The position numbers were made by a program, and so were the translations under genes. Positions 1-9,055 of a stretch of 64,000 bases of DNA are shown in pieces. The DNA lies in NCBI RefSeq assembly GCF_012933655.1, contig NZ_JABBJJ010000001.1, forward strand, positions 1-64,000, given 5' to 3'. Every line of letters starts with the position of its first letter. Position 1 is the stretch's first letter. This stretch comes from Pyxidicoccus fallax (GTDB lineage: Bacteria > Myxococcota > Myxococcia > Myxococcales > Myxococcaceae). The notes under the pieces were generated by a model. That model ran no database searches, was not told where the DNA came from, and was given only the letters and a program-made list of their open reading frames with translations.

Positions 1-524
1 TCAGATGTGTAACAGACACGGGTGAGGGAGGAGAGGGGCGGTGGGGTGACGCGCACCTCCAGCTCCAGGAGGGACTCGGGACCGTCGGGACGCAGCGCGA
101 GGCGGCGGGTGTCGGAGAGCTTCTCGAGCTGCTCGGACAGTCGCTCGGTGGCGTTCTCGGGGAGTGACCTACCCTGGAACCAGAGCTGGGTGCCGAGTCG
201 CGGCGCGTGCAGTCCAATGAAGGACTGGTGGGTGGGTGCGACGACGGTGGTGAGATGCAGGGGTGCGGTGGTGTTCTCCTCGGCGCCCCAGACGGGGATG
301 CCGGGGAACTGCACGGGGTGCGCGGTGCCGCCCTGCGCGGCGATGAACTCGGGGACGCGGCGGGGGTGGACGCGGGAGAGCTGGTCATCCAGCGCGAGCG
401 TCAGCTCCTCGGTGGCCTTTTCCAGGGAGTCCGCGTGGACCGCGAGGCGGGGCAGGGCGAGGGGCGTGAGCGTCACGCGGCCGCTGGCATGTTTCTGCAC
501 CCAGCATTGGAAACGAAAGTTCAT
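1..524 (-). CDS. Hypothetical protein, N-terminal part (runs off the left edge)
   Basis: An open frame on the minus strand begins at the ATG at 524 (MNFRFQCWVQKHASG...) and is still open at base 1, so only the first ~174 residues are present. An in-frame TGA lies four codons upstream, so this ATG is the most upstream ATG available. The visible part has no signal peptide or membrane segment. It reads as a beta-rich N-terminal region (residues 1-60) followed by a mixed segment rich in Leu, Pro and Thr. No strong Shine-Dalgarno sequence is visible. I do not recognise the family and assign no function. The extreme edge (bases 1-20) resembles library adapter sequence, so the last few codons before the edge may not be genomic. 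Confidence 0.65.
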   Translation of the reverse strand, partial: MNFRFQCWVQKHASGRVTLTPLALPRLAVHADSLEKATEELTLALDDQLSRVHPRRVPEFIAAQGGTAHPVQFPGIPVWGAEENTTAPLHLTTVVAPTHQSFIGLHAPRLGTQLWFQGRSLPENATERLSEQLEKLSDTRRLALRPDGPESLLELEVRVTPPPLSSLTRVCYTS

Positions 525-695
525 GGAGAGCGCTCACGCTAGCACGGTGACGCGCAGGGACGCGGCGGGCCCACGGAGGCTGACGCGCCACCGTGGCGCC
601 TTCGATGGTCTCGTGCACGGAGGGCATGTGTATCCGGGCGCTCTTCCTATACATGTGCGCGCTTTCCTTGATGGGGGTATCGCTGGTGCTCGGGC

Positions 696-2177
696 TCATC
701 GGGCCGAGGTGACAACGTCTCGCCTCAACGCCTGCCAACTCGCTGAAGCGCCGCACTGCCCCTGGGGCCGCAGTGGCAGGGCCCACAGCTTCCGGGTGCC
801 TGTACCGTCAGCGGCGGTGAAGAAGACGTCCTCACCGGCGCGAACGAACCTTCGCGGATCCGATGAGAGTGCCCCGGGAGCCAGCTCGTCGAGCGGCACC
901 GTCCCCTCCGCCGTGCCATTGCTCACCCACGGCTCACGTCCACGCCCCGTGACCTCGGCGCTGAAGAACAGGTTGCCCTGAGCCACCATCAGCTCCGCGG
1001 GAGACGCGCTGCCGGCCCCGGGTTCGAGGTCCATGACGAGGTGGGTCCCCGACTCCGTGCCATCACTCACCCACAGCTCGCGCCCGTGCGTCCCATCGTC
1101 CGCGGCGAAGAAGAGTCGGTTCCCCATCACCGTCAGCCCACCCGGTGCCGAGCCCGCCTCGCCGGCCCGGAGGTCCTTCACCCGCTGCGTTCCCTTCTCG
1201 GTGCCGTCGCTGCGCCACAGCTCCGCGTCGGTGCCCGCCTTCCCGGTGGTGGCGCTGAAGTACAGCTGCCCGCCCAGGGCCGCCATCCCGCCGACCTGCG
1301 CGAACATGCTCACGAGCGTCGGTGCGCCTCCCTCCGTCGCCATCAGGTGCATCTCCGGGTCGTGCAGGTGCCCCATGACGAAGAACAGGCGCCGGCCCGC
1401 GGTGGTCAGCGACTCCAGGATGCCGCCCTCGCTCGGGACGCGCGCCAGCTCGACGGCGCCCGGTCCTCCGTCGCTGCGCATCAGCACCGTGGAGAGCCCC
1501 TGGAAGTGCGCGAGGAAGTAGAGCGCGCCATCTCCCCCTCGCGTCATGCGGTCGGGAGAGGTGCCCTCGGGGCCCGGGTCGAGATCCTGCACCAGGACGG
1601 TGCCCTCGTCCGTCCCATCGCTGCGCCACAGCTCGCGCCCATGCTCGGGGTCGCTCGCGGCGAAGTAGAGCAGGCCGTTGTACTCGAGCAGGGACTGCGG
1701 CTCCGAGCCCGTCTTCCCGGGCCAGAGGTCCTTCACCCTCCGCGTTCCACCCGCGCTGCCGTCACTCACCCACAATTCCCGCCCGTGCTCCGGGTCCTCG
1801 GCGGCGAAGAAGACCCTGTTGCCCACCCGGGTCGCTTCCGAGGGCCCCAGCCCCGTCGGCCCGGGGGAGAGGACCCGCACGAGGCACGAGCCCGGCCCTC
1901 GGGTACCCCTGCTCGCCCACACGCCTTGCCCCGTCGCGCCGGCCTCAGCGACGAAGAAGAGGGCGCGCTCGCCGTCCACCATCTCCGGAACACCTCTGTC
2001 CGATTCCTCGGGCGCGGGCCCCAGCGGGATGGCGGTGCGCCCGCAGGGAGTCCAGGGCAGGGTGTCCGGAACAGGCGGGGGCGGACCGTTTCCTTCCGGC
2101 GGAGGCTTGCCGCCTGGGGATGTGGCGCAGCCGCAAAGGAGCGCGAGCACCACGGAGAGCTGACGCCACCACCTCAT
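696..2177 (-). CDS. Outer-surface lipoprotein with ELWxSDGTxxGT repeats (beta-propeller-like)
   Basis: A 493-residue lipoprotein. The N-terminus has a hydrophobic core and a lipobox ending at Cys17 (LLCGC), followed by a Pro/Gly-rich linker to about residue 40. The rest is built from about seven repeats of roughly 48 residues. Each holds a copy of the motif (G)RELWxSDGTxxGT followed by hydrophobic strands such as LFFAADDxxHG. Repeats of this kind are common in myxobacterial secreted proteins and probably form a beta-propeller, but no catalytic role is established. AGGAGG sits upstream of the ATG at 2177. The gene is divergent from the copper oxidase at 2356, with a 178-bp shared upstream region. 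Ligand and function are unknown. Confidence 0.85.
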   Translation of the reverse strand: MRWWRQLSVVLALLCGCATSPGGKPPPEGNGPPPPVPDTLPWTPCGRTAIPLGPAPEESDRGVPEMVDGERALFFVAEAGATGQGVWASRGTRGPGSCLVRVLSPGPTGLGPSEATRVGNRVFFAAEDPEHGRELWVSDGSAGGTRRVKDLWPGKTGSEPQSLLEYNGLLYFAASDPEHGRELWRSDGTDEGTVLVQDLDPGPEGTSPDRMTRGGDGALYFLAHFQGLSTVLMRSDGGPGAVELARVPSEGGILESLTTAGRRLFFVMGHLHDPEMHLMATEGGAPTLVSMFAQVGGMAALGGQLYFSATTGKAGTDAELWRSDGTEKGTQRVKDLRAGEAGSAPGGLTVMGNRLFFAADDGTHGRELWVSDGTESGTHLVMDLEPGAGSASPAELMVAQGNLFFSAEVTGRGREPWVSNGTAEGTVPLDELAPGALSSDPRRFVRAGEDVFFTAADGTGTRKLWALPLRPQGQCGASASWQALRRDVVTSAR

Positions 2178-2355
2178 GAGAGCCTCCTGCGCGGGGACCC
2201 TCGTCTATCCGCCTGGAAGAACGGTGTCTGTCTCCCCGCGGGGTCAGCGTGCTCCCATGACCTGACGATTCTCCAGACCCGAGGCCGATTGGCGCTCCAT
2301 CCCTCCCACGTAGGTTGCGCGCTTTCAGCCGGCAGGAACTCACCCGGAGGCCGCC

Positions 2356-3813
2356 ATGCAATGGAGACCCGTCTTCCCCCGCTCGTGGGGGCTCGCGGTC
2401 TGGCTCGTCGGATTCGCGGTGCTGGCCTCTTCCGCTCGGGCCCAGGGCCCCGCGGAGGTGGGGCAGTGGTCGAGCGTCATGTCGTGGCCCATCTCCGCCA
2501 CCCACACGTCCCTGCAGCCCGATGGCAGGGTGATGTTCTTCGGAGAGTTCGACGAGGGGAACCTGCCTCCGCGGCGCTGGGACCCCGTCACCAACACCGT
2601 CACCGCGCTGCCGCACCCGGGTTACAACATCTTCTGCGCCGGCCACTCGTACCTCGCGGACGGCAAGCTGCTCGTCACCGGGGGGCACGTGACGAGCAAC
2701 GTGGGGCTCAACGACGCGAGCCTCTTCGACCCCTTCACGGCGTCGTGGATCCGCCTGCCGGACATGAACGCCGGGCGCTGGTACCCCACCAACACCACGC
2801 TGTCGAACGGAGACGTGCTGGTGGTCTCCGGTGACATGAACGGCAGCGGCAACGTCAACACGCTCCCCCAGCGCTTCCTGGCCAGCAGCCGGACCTGGCG
2901 GAACATGACCACGGCCCGGCTGGCGCTGCCGCTCTATCCGAAAATGTTTCTCGCCCCCAGTGGCCGGCTCTTCTACGCCGGCCCGTCGCGAGCCAGCCGC
3001 TGGTTGAGCACGGCGGGCACGGGCACCTGGAGCTCGGGCCCCTCCAGCAACTTCGGCACCCGGAGCTACGGGCCCGCCGTCTACCTGGACGCCCGCGTGT
3101 ACATCATCGGCGGCGGAGACCCGCCGACCGCCACCACCGAGGTCATCGACCTCGACGCGGACGCACCGAGCTGGAGCTACGTGTCCTCGATGACCATTCG
3201 CCGGCGCCAGCACAATGCGACCCTGCTCCCCGATGGGACGGTGCTCGTCACCGGCGGCAGCTCCGGCAGCGGCTTCGACAACGCGAGCACCCCCGTCTTC
3301 CATGCCGAGGTGTACGACCCCACCGCCAACCGCTGGACGCGGCTCGCGAGCAACACCGTGTACCGGGGCTACCATGCCACCGCGGTGCTGTTGCCGGACG
3401 GGCGGGTCCTCAGCGCCGGGGGCAGGAACCGGCGCTCCGCCGAGGTCTTCTCGCCGCCCTACCTCTTCAAGGGGGCCCGCCCGACGCTCGGCTCGGCTCC
3501 CGAGACGGTGATGCCCGGGACGACCTTCACCGTCACGACGCCGGATGCGGCGCGAATCACGAAGGTGACGCTCATCGCGCTCGGCTCGGTGACGCACACG
3601 TTCGACGAGAACCAGCGGCTGCTGACCTTGCCGTTCTCGCGCGGCACCGACAGCCTCACCGTCACCGCGCCGACCTTCAACAGCAGGGCGCCGGTGGGCT
3701 ACTACCACCTCTTCCTCGTGAACGACGCCGGAGTCCCCTCGGTGGGGCGGAGCATCAGAATCCTGCGGCGGCCCACGGTCGCGGCCGGGGCCCTCCAGGA
3801 CGAGGAGCCGTAG
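2356..3813 (+). CDS. Secreted copper-radical oxidase, galactose/glyoxal oxidase-like
   Basis: A 485-residue exported protein with an N-terminal signal peptide (cleavage near SARA|Q, residue 29-30), a kelch-type beta-propeller (about 35-370) and a C-terminal early-set domain (about 375-475). The copper/radical residues of galactose oxidase can be matched: Cys94 (IFCAGHS) and Tyr143 (RWYP) for the thioether-linked pair, Tyr339-His340 (RGYHAT) and His414 (VTHTFDENQR) for the remaining ligands. Family members oxidise primary alcohols or aldehydes to aldehydes or acids with release of H2O2. The RWYP context and the lack of Trp at the position of the stacking Trp of fungal galactose oxidase point to a glyoxal-oxidase or GlxA-like enzyme. 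GGAGG precedes the ATG. Substrate unknown; peroxide production could serve predation or matrix cross-linking (inference). Confidence 0.88.
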   Translation: MQWRPVFPRSWGLAVWLVGFAVLASSARAQGPAEVGQWSSVMSWPISATHTSLQPDGRVMFFGEFDEGNLPPRRWDPVTNTVTALPHPGYNIFCAGHSYLADGKLLVTGGHVTSNVGLNDASLFDPFTASWIRLPDMNAGRWYPTNTTLSNGDVLVVSGDMNGSGNVNTLPQRFLASSRTWRNMTTARLALPLYPKMFLAPSGRLFYAGPSRASRWLSTAGTGTWSSGPSSNFGTRSYGPAVYLDARVYIIGGGDPPTATTEVIDLDADAPSWSYVSSMTIRRRQHNATLLPDGTVLVTGGSSGSGFDNASTPVFHAEVYDPTANRWTRLASNTVYRGYHATAVLLPDGRVLSAGGRNRRSAEVFSPPYLFKGARPTLGSAPETVMPGTTFTVTTPDAARITKVTLIALGSVTHTFDENQRLLTLPFSRGTDSLTVTAPTFNSRAPVGYYHLFLVNDAGVPSVGRSIRILRRPTVAAGALQDEEP

Positions 3814-3867
3814 CACGGCCGGCTTCGGGTTGCCCTGGACCGTGTCTCGGCTTCACTCTCAGGGGCC

Positions 3868-4164
3868 ATGACCGGTCCGCGACCCAAGACCTGTGCGGCC
3901 TGCGGCCGCGCCATCGCCGCCCACGAGGTGTATTACCGCTTCAAGCTCGTCCTCGAAGGGGAGCAGGACGTGCTCGACGCCCCGGGAGAAGGGGGGGAGG
4001 GGGACGACCTCGCCACGCTCGTCCGGCAGCTCGAGGAGGGACCGGAAGATACACGCGAGTTGGAGGAACAGGTGCACTGGGAGCGCACCGGGGTGGTGTG
4101 CTCGAAATGCCGCTCGGTGGTGGTGCGGACACTGGCGCCCCCCTCGGTGGCCGGGCCGCACTGA
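3868..4164 (+). CDS. Small two-CxxC protein, zinc-ribbon-like
   Basis: A 98-residue soluble protein with a CAAC pair at residues 9-12 and a CSKC pair near residue 78-81, separated by an acidic, low-complexity middle. Two CxxC knuckles of this type usually bind one zinc ion. There is no signal peptide or membrane segment. AGGGG lies seven bases before the ATG. It is 54 bp downstream of the oxidase gene on the same strand and could be cotranscribed with it. No further family is recognised. Confidence 0.7.
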   Translation: MTGPRPKTCAACGRAIAAHEVYYRFKLVLEGEQDVLDAPGEGGEGDDLATLVRQLEEGPEDTRELEEQVHWERTGVVCSKCRSVVVRTLAPPSVAGPH

Positions 4165-4286
4165 CGCCCTGCCGTCACGGTGAGACTCCGCCGCTGGAGG
4201 GGCAGACTGGCCGAGCGAGTTGGCTCGAGGGCAGTGCCAACACTCTGTCGGACCTCCCACGGCCTCGCTGTAGTAAGTTGGCGCGA

Positions 4287-6644
4287 ATGGTACGCACTCC
4301 AGTACTGGTACTCATCGGATTCATCCTCTTCGCCTCCGCCCAGGCCTCCGCCGCGGCTCCGGCTCCCGGCTCCGCGAAGTCCGTCGCGGAGGCCTCGAAG
4401 CGAGTGGAGAGCGCTCGCGCCGCCCTCAACGCGGCCGTTCAGCGGATCGAGAAGGATCCGCCGAACAACGCCGACCTCGACGCCGCCGTCGCGGCGGTGG
4501 AGGCGCTGAAAGACGCGCTCAATGCGGGAGCGAGCTTCGAGACGGAAGATCTCGACTACGCCAAGACCGTCCTGGCCGCACGGAAGCAGCTCCGGGCGCA
4601 GCGCGAGTACGTCGACGAGCGCCGAGCCAAGGTCCACATCCACGAGTTCCGCCGGCGCATCGACGGCGCGCTCGCGACCGTGAACGAGCGCATGACGAAG
4701 CTCGCGGACAAGGACCCCGCCCCCAAGGCGATGGATGATGCCCGGGCCGCGGTGGCGGAGCTCAAGAAGCTGACCAACGAGGGCCGGTCCCTGACGAGCC
4801 AGGACCCGAAGTTCGCCGCGTACATCACTGATGTCGACGCGACCGTCGCCCGTCACGAGAAGACCATCGACGAGCGGTGGCTGCAGCAGTCGGCCCAGAA
4901 GCAGCGAGGGCTCCTGACCGACAGTCGCAAGGCGCTGTCCACCTCGCTCGCCGAGCTGGACAAGGCCTGGTCGGACGAGAAGTTCGGCGCCACCGACAAG
5001 GCCGTGGCGGCGCTGCAGAAGCAGCTCGACGAGGGCAAGCCGCTCGAGGAGAAGGACAAGGCGTATCGCGCGGACGCGGACAAGGCTCGGGCCGAGATCA
5101 CGCAGGCGAAGCGCCGGATGGAGGAGCTCGTGGTGCAGGCGGGTGTCTCGCGGGTCAAGGCGGAGATGGGGCCTGCCCATGAGGAGCTCGTCGTGGCCGC
5201 CAAGGCGCTGCGCGCGAGGAAGCCCACGCCCGAGCAACTCGCCGAGGCCAAGACCGCGGCGTTCGTCGTCCGGAAGCTGGTGGAGCGGTACGAGCCGCAG
5301 GCGGCGCGGAGCCAGGCCATTGGCCAGTACATCAACGAGGTGAAGAACACGCTCGTCGAGGTGGAGGTGGCCCTCCAGGTTCGTAGCCTCGACGCGGCTC
5401 GCGCCGACGTCCTGCAGGCCCTGCGCAATGTCGAGAAGCGCTCGGCGACCGACGAGCAGTTCGAGGAGGCGAAGACGGCGCTGGTCGTCCTGGAGAAGAC
5501 GCTGGAGACGGTCCACGCGAAGAACCCGGCCATCAGCCCCGCCGCCGCCGAGGCACGTCAGCTGCTCAAGGACGGACGGGCGACGATGGAGCGGCGCCGG
5601 TACGAAATCGATCTGCAGCAGCAGCGCGCGAAGGTCGACGAGGCGCGGAAGAACGCGGCGGCCCTGGTCACCCAGATCCAGAAGGAGAAGCCCACCGAGG
5701 CGCAGCTCACGGAGGCGGAGAACGCCGTCAAGCAGATCGGCACGGTGCTGGAGACGGGCGCCCACTTCGTCAAGAAGGACCGCGACTACGCGATTTACGC
5801 CAAGGAGTCGAAGGAGCGCATGGCGGAGCTGAGCGACCGCATCAACCGGCGGAAGATCGTGCTGGCCGCGGCGGACGCCCGCGCTCAGCTCACCGAGCGG
5901 CTGGCCTCGACGAAGGAGAAGCTCGCGACCGCGAAGCTCGTCTCCGCGACCGACGCCGACGTCGAGACCGCCCAGAAGAGCGTGGACGAAATCATGCAGA
6001 TGTTCGAGGCGCGCGCGGAGCTGGAGCGTCAGGACGCGGGCTATGCGTCGTACGCCGAGCGGGCACGCGCCGAGTGGCTGAAGCTGGTGGAGGGGCTGGA
6101 GCTCGCGAAGCAGGCGCGGGCGTTGCGCCGGCTGACGGGTGAGGCCCTGGCCGCCGCCAGCAAGGAGTCGGAGGCGGCCGCGTCCGCCACGGACCTGCGC
6201 AAGCGGAAGAGCCTGTACGCGAGCGCGATGGAGAAGCTCCAGGCCTGCCAGGACGACGGCGCCAGGATGGTGAAGGAGAACGCCAGCCTCGCCACCATCG
6301 ACGTGCTCATTGGCGGAGTCCCCACCCGGCCCCAGGACGTGATGGCTCAGTGCGCCCAGAAGGCGCAGGCGCTGCAGGAGCCCCACAAGAAGGCCGACAT
6401 GCAGCTCCGGTTCCACGAAGGCCCGAAGACGGCCTACGACTCGGCCCGGCAGCTGCTCTCCAAGGGGAAGAAGAGCGAGGCGCTCGCGAAGCTCAACGAC
6501 TGCGTCACGGAGGGGCGCATCTTCGAGAACCGGTATCCCGACTTCAAGGAGCAGAAGTTCGACGTCGGCGGCGCCAGCATGAGCGTGAACGACCTGATCC
6601 AGGTCTGCGTGAAGGAGCGCAAGCCGCTGCAGGCGGCCCGCTGA
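4287..6644 (+). CDS. Exported long helical-repeat (coiled-coil) protein
   Basis: A 785-residue protein. The start chosen is the ATG at 4287, which gives a clean signal peptide (MVRTPVLVLIGFILFASAQASA, likely cut after residue 21-23); the frame is open further upstream but reads as non-coding there. The mature part is almost entirely alpha-helical and charged. It repeats a module of about 100 residues, each with a pattern like KExPTxxxLxEAxxAVxxLxxxLExGxxFxxKDxDYAxYxxxxxxRxxEL; five or six copies can be followed up to about residue 600. The C-terminal 150 residues hold several Cys (CQDD, CAQK, CVTE, CVKE) absent from the repeats. It probably forms a rod or tetratricopeptide-like scaffold in the periplasm. 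Function unknown. Confidence 0.8.
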   Translation: MVRTPVLVLIGFILFASAQASAAAPAPGSAKSVAEASKRVESARAALNAAVQRIEKDPPNNADLDAAVAAVEALKDALNAGASFETEDLDYAKTVLAARKQLRAQREYVDERRAKVHIHEFRRRIDGALATVNERMTKLADKDPAPKAMDDARAAVAELKKLTNEGRSLTSQDPKFAAYITDVDATVARHEKTIDERWLQQSAQKQRGLLTDSRKALSTSLAELDKAWSDEKFGATDKAVAALQKQLDEGKPLEEKDKAYRADADKARAEITQAKRRMEELVVQAGVSRVKAEMGPAHEELVVAAKALRARKPTPEQLAEAKTAAFVVRKLVERYEPQAARSQAIGQYINEVKNTLVEVEVALQVRSLDAARADVLQALRNVEKRSATDEQFEEAKTALVVLEKTLETVHAKNPAISPAAAEARQLLKDGRATMERRRYEIDLQQQRAKVDEARKNAAALVTQIQKEKPTEAQLTEAENAVKQIGTVLETGAHFVKKDRDYAIYAKESKERMAELSDRINRRKIVLAAADARAQLTERLASTKEKLATAKLVSATDADVETAQKSVDEIMQMFEARAELERQDAGYASYAERARAEWLKLVEGLELAKQARALRRLTGEALAAASKESEAAASATDLRKRKSLYASAMEKLQACQDDGARMVKENASLATIDVLIGGVPTRPQDVMAQCAQKAQALQEPHKKADMQLRFHEGPKTAYDSARQLLSKGKKSEALAKLNDCVTEGRIFENRYPDFKEQKFDVGGASMSVNDLIQVCVKERKPLQAAR

Positions 6645-6649
6645 CGCGC

Positions 6650-6671
6650 CCGGGGCGTTCGCGCGCCCCGG
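6650..6671. terminator. Perfect 8-bp stem between convergent genes
   Basis: CCGGGGCG and CGCCCCGG flank a TTCGCG loop in the 54-bp gap between two convergent genes. There is no T-run on either side, so it may act as a bidirectional or Rho-assisted end rather than a classical intrinsic terminator. Confidence 0.4.
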
Positions 6672-6698
6672 AACCCCGGCCTGCTCGGCCGCTCGGTG

Positions 6699-8969
6699 TC
6701 AGGACCGGGCGGCCAGGTGCTTGCCGGTCAGTGAGCCCGGGTGTGAGACGAGCTTCCCGGGGAGCCCTTCGAAGACCACGCGGCCGCCCTCGTTCCCGGC
6801 GCCGGGGCCCAGGTCAATGACCCAGTCCGCGCGGGAGACCACGTCGAGGTTGTGCTCGATGACGATGACGGTGGACCCGGCGTCGACGAGCCGGTCGAAC
6901 AGGCCAATCAGCGTGTCCACGTCGTTCATGTGCAGGCCGGTGGTGGGCTCGTCGAGCACGTAGATGTTGCCCGACTGGCCCAGCTCGGCGGCGAGCTTCA
7001 GGCGCTGGCGCTCGCCGCCCGAGAGCGTCGACAGCGGCTGCCCCAGCGTGAGGTAGCCGAGCCCGACGTCATCCAGCCCCTGGAGAATCCGGGCGATGGC
7101 CGGCTCGGTGAAGAAGGCCACGGCCTCGGTGATGGACATCTCGTAGACGTCGCTGATGGACCTGCCGCGCAGCTTGTAGGCCAGCACCTCGTCGGTGAAC
7201 CGCTTGCCCTCGCACGTCTCGCAGACGGTCACCATCGGGTCCAGGTGCGCCAGGTCCGTGTAGATGACGCCGAGCCCGTTGCAGTCCGGGCAGGCGCCCT
7301 TCGAGTTGGCGGAGAACAGCGCGGCGTCCACCTTGTTCGCCTTGGCGAAGGCCTTCCGGACGTTGTCGAGGATGCCGGTGTACGTGGCGGTGTTGGAGCG
7401 GCGCGAGCCGCGCGCCAGGTTCTGGTCGATGATGAGCGTCTCGGGGTACGCCCTGGGCAGGCAGCCCTGGATGAGCGACGACTTCCCCGAGCCCGCGACG
7501 CCCGTCACGACGGTCAGCACCCCGCGAGGAATCGAGACGGAGACGTTCTGGAGGTTGTTGAGGCGGGCGCCCTCGATGCGGAGCTGCCCCGTGGGCTGGC
7601 GTGGCGTCGTCTTGAGGGGCTGGTACTTCTTCATGTGGTTGCCCGTGAGCGTGCCCGAGGTCAGCAGACCCTCGTAGGTGCCCTCGTAGACGACCTGTCC
7701 GCCCTTGCTGCCGGCCCTGGGCCCCATGTCGACCACGTGGTCGGCGATGGCAATCATGTCCGGCTTGTGCTCGACGATGAGCACGGTGTTGCCCTTGTCG
7801 CGGAGCTGCTGCATCAGGCCCGCGAGCCGGCCGACGTCGTGCGGGTGGAGCCCCACGCTGGGCTCGTCGAAGATGTACGTCACGTCGGTGAGGCTGGAGC
7901 CCAGGTGTCTCACCATCTTCACGCGCTGGCTCTCTCCACCCGACAGCGTCGAACTCTCGCGGTCGAGGCTGAGGTAGCCCAGCCCGATGGTCACCAGGTT
8001 GTCGAGCCGGTGGGCCAGCGCCTCCAGCATCGGTCCCACGGACGGAGCGTCGAGCGCGCGGACGAAGGCGGCGAGGTCCGAGACCTGCATCGCTGAACAC
8101 TCGGCGATGTTCTTGCCCTGGATGCGGCTGCCGAGCGCGGCCTGGTTGAGCCGGCCACCCTTGCAGGCGGGGCAGGTGGCGCGGGTGAAGATGCGCTCGT
8201 ATTCCGCGCGGACATGCGGCTGGACGTTCTCCGGGTCCTTGGAGCCCAGCGTCCTGCGCAGCCGGGGGACGAGGCCCTCGTAGGTGAGGTTCAGCTTGTC
8301 GACCTTGACCTTCCGGCCGTCGTCCAGATGGAGGAGCTTGTCCAACTCCTCCTTCGAGTATTTGGAGAGCTTCTTGTCGAGGTCGAAGAAGCCGGACTTC
8401 GCGTAGATGGTCCAGTTCCAGCTGTCGACCGCGTAGTCCTTGGGGAGGATGGCGCCCTCGTTGAGGGACTTGGACTTGTCGATGACGGCGTCCATGTCCA
8501 TGGACGCGACCTGACCCAGGCCCTCGCAGTCGGGGCAGAGACCGCGCGGGTCGTTGTAGGAGTAGAACCCCGGGCTGCCCAGACGGGGCTCGGCGAGACG
8601 CGAGAACACCACGCGGAGCATCTGCGCCGCATCCGTGACGGTGGCGACCGTGGAGCGCGAGTTCCCGCCCAGCCGCTGCTGGTCGACGATGATGGCCGCG
8701 GAGATGTTCTCCAGGCTCTCCGCATCCGGCTGGCCGTAGTGCGGCATGAACTGCTGCACGAAGGCCGGATAGGTCTCGTTGATGAGCCGCTGGCTCTCCG
8801 CCGCGATGGTGCCGAAGACCAGCGACGACTTGCCCGAGCCCGAGACACCGGTGAAGACGGTGATCTTCCGCTTGGGGATGTCGAGCGAGACGTTCTTGAG
8901 GTTGTTCTCCCGCGCCCCACGAATCTTGATGGAACCGTACATGGCGTCCTTCTCCTCGCCGCTCGACAT
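6699..8969 (-). CDS. UvrA-like ABC ATPase, short drug-resistance type
   Basis: A 756-residue tandem ABC-ATPase of the UvrA superfamily. Each half shows a Walker A ([10 protein letters not shown] near residue 40 and [10 protein letters not shown] in the second half), a signature ([20 protein letters not shown]) and a Walker B ([18 protein letters not shown]). Cys knuckles of the UvrA zinc modules are present ([29 protein letters not shown]). Housekeeping UvrA is about 940 residues; this shorter form matches UvrA paralogues of the DrrC/UvrA2 type linked to DNA-intercalating drug tolerance in Streptomyces and others. It is divergent from a TetR gene with two operator-like palindromes between them, so a drug-inducible resistance module is likely (inference). 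The 8969 ATG is used; a second ATG lies nine codons in. Confidence 0.9.
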   Translation of the reverse strand: MSSGEEKDAMYGSIKIRGARENNLKNVSLDIPKRKITVFTGVSGSGKSSLVFGTIAAESQRLINETYPAFVQQFMPHYGQPDAESLENISAAIIVDQQRLGGNSRSTVATVTDAAQMLRVVFSRLAEPRLGSPGFYSYNDPRGLCPDCEGLGQVASMDMDAVIDKSKSLNEGAILPKDYAVDSWNWTIYAKSGFFDLDKKLSKYSKEELDKLLHLDDGRKVKVDKLNLTYEGLVPRLRRTLGSKDPENVQPHVRAEYERIFTRATCPACKGGRLNQAALGSRIQGKNIAECSAMQVSDLAAFVRALDAPSVGPMLEALAHRLDNLVTIGLGYLSLDRESSTLSGGESQRVKMVRHLGSSLTDVTYIFDEPSVGLHPHDVGRLAGLMQQLRDKGNTVLIVEHKPDMIAIADHVVDMGPRAGSKGGQVVYEGTYEGLLTSGTLTGNHMKKYQPLKTTPRQPTGQLRIEGARLNNLQNVSVSIPRGVLTVVTGVAGSGKSSLIQGCLPRAYPETLIIDQNLARGSRRSNTATYTGILDNVRKAFAKANKVDAALFSANSKGACPDCNGLGVIYTDLAHLDPMVTVCETCEGKRFTDEVLAYKLRGRSISDVYEMSITEAVAFFTEPAIARILQGLDDVGLGYLTLGQPLSTLSGGERQRLKLAAELGQSGNIYVLDEPTTGLHMNDVDTLIGLFDRLVDAGSTVIVIEHNLDVVSRADWVIDLGPGAGNEGGRVVFEGLPGKLVSHPGSLTGKHLAARS

Positions 8970-8991
8970 CCTTCCAGCGGCGGCGTAACTT

Positions 8992-9004
8992 CGTACAGTG
9001 CACG
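8992..9004. promoter_or_regulatory. Putative TetR operator, copy 1
   Basis: CGTACAGTGCACG is a near-perfect inverted repeat around a central G (arms CGTACA and TGCACG, one mismatch). It lies just upstream of the UvrA-like gene and matches the second site at 9024-9036. Confidence 0.6.
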
Positions 9005-9023
9005 GGGTTTAGCACGACAACCT

Positions 9024-9036
9024 CGTACACTGTAAA
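9024..9036. promoter_or_regulatory. Putative TetR operator, copy 2
   Basis: CGTACACTGTAAA contains the exact inverted repeat TACA-C-TGTA (9026-9034). Its start is 32 bp, about three helical turns, from copy 1, and it lies 20 bp before the TetR start codon. TACACTGTA-type palindromes are typical TetR-family operators, so the regulator probably represses both divergent genes. Confidence 0.6.
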
Positions 9037-9055
9037 TAGTTATTTCGAGAGACGG

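Noticed and set aside
385-786. 133-codon minus-strand frame starting with a good AAGGAAAG site (MYRKSARIHMPSVHETIEG...)
   Set aside because: It overlaps the better-supported partial gene in another frame and its second half reads as non-coding; it cannot be excluded as a very short peptide.
1945-3816. Long antisense frame (623 codons) across the copper oxidase and the lipoprotein
   Set aside because: It is a high-GC shadow frame; the oxidase and lipoprotein frames have signal peptides and family motifs, this one has none.
3933-6416. 827-codon antisense frame over the helical-repeat gene, and similar ones opposite tssM, tssK, tssF, vgrG and the RCC1 gene
   Set aside because: All are arginine/histidine/leucine-rich translations opposite well-supported genes and show no domain features.
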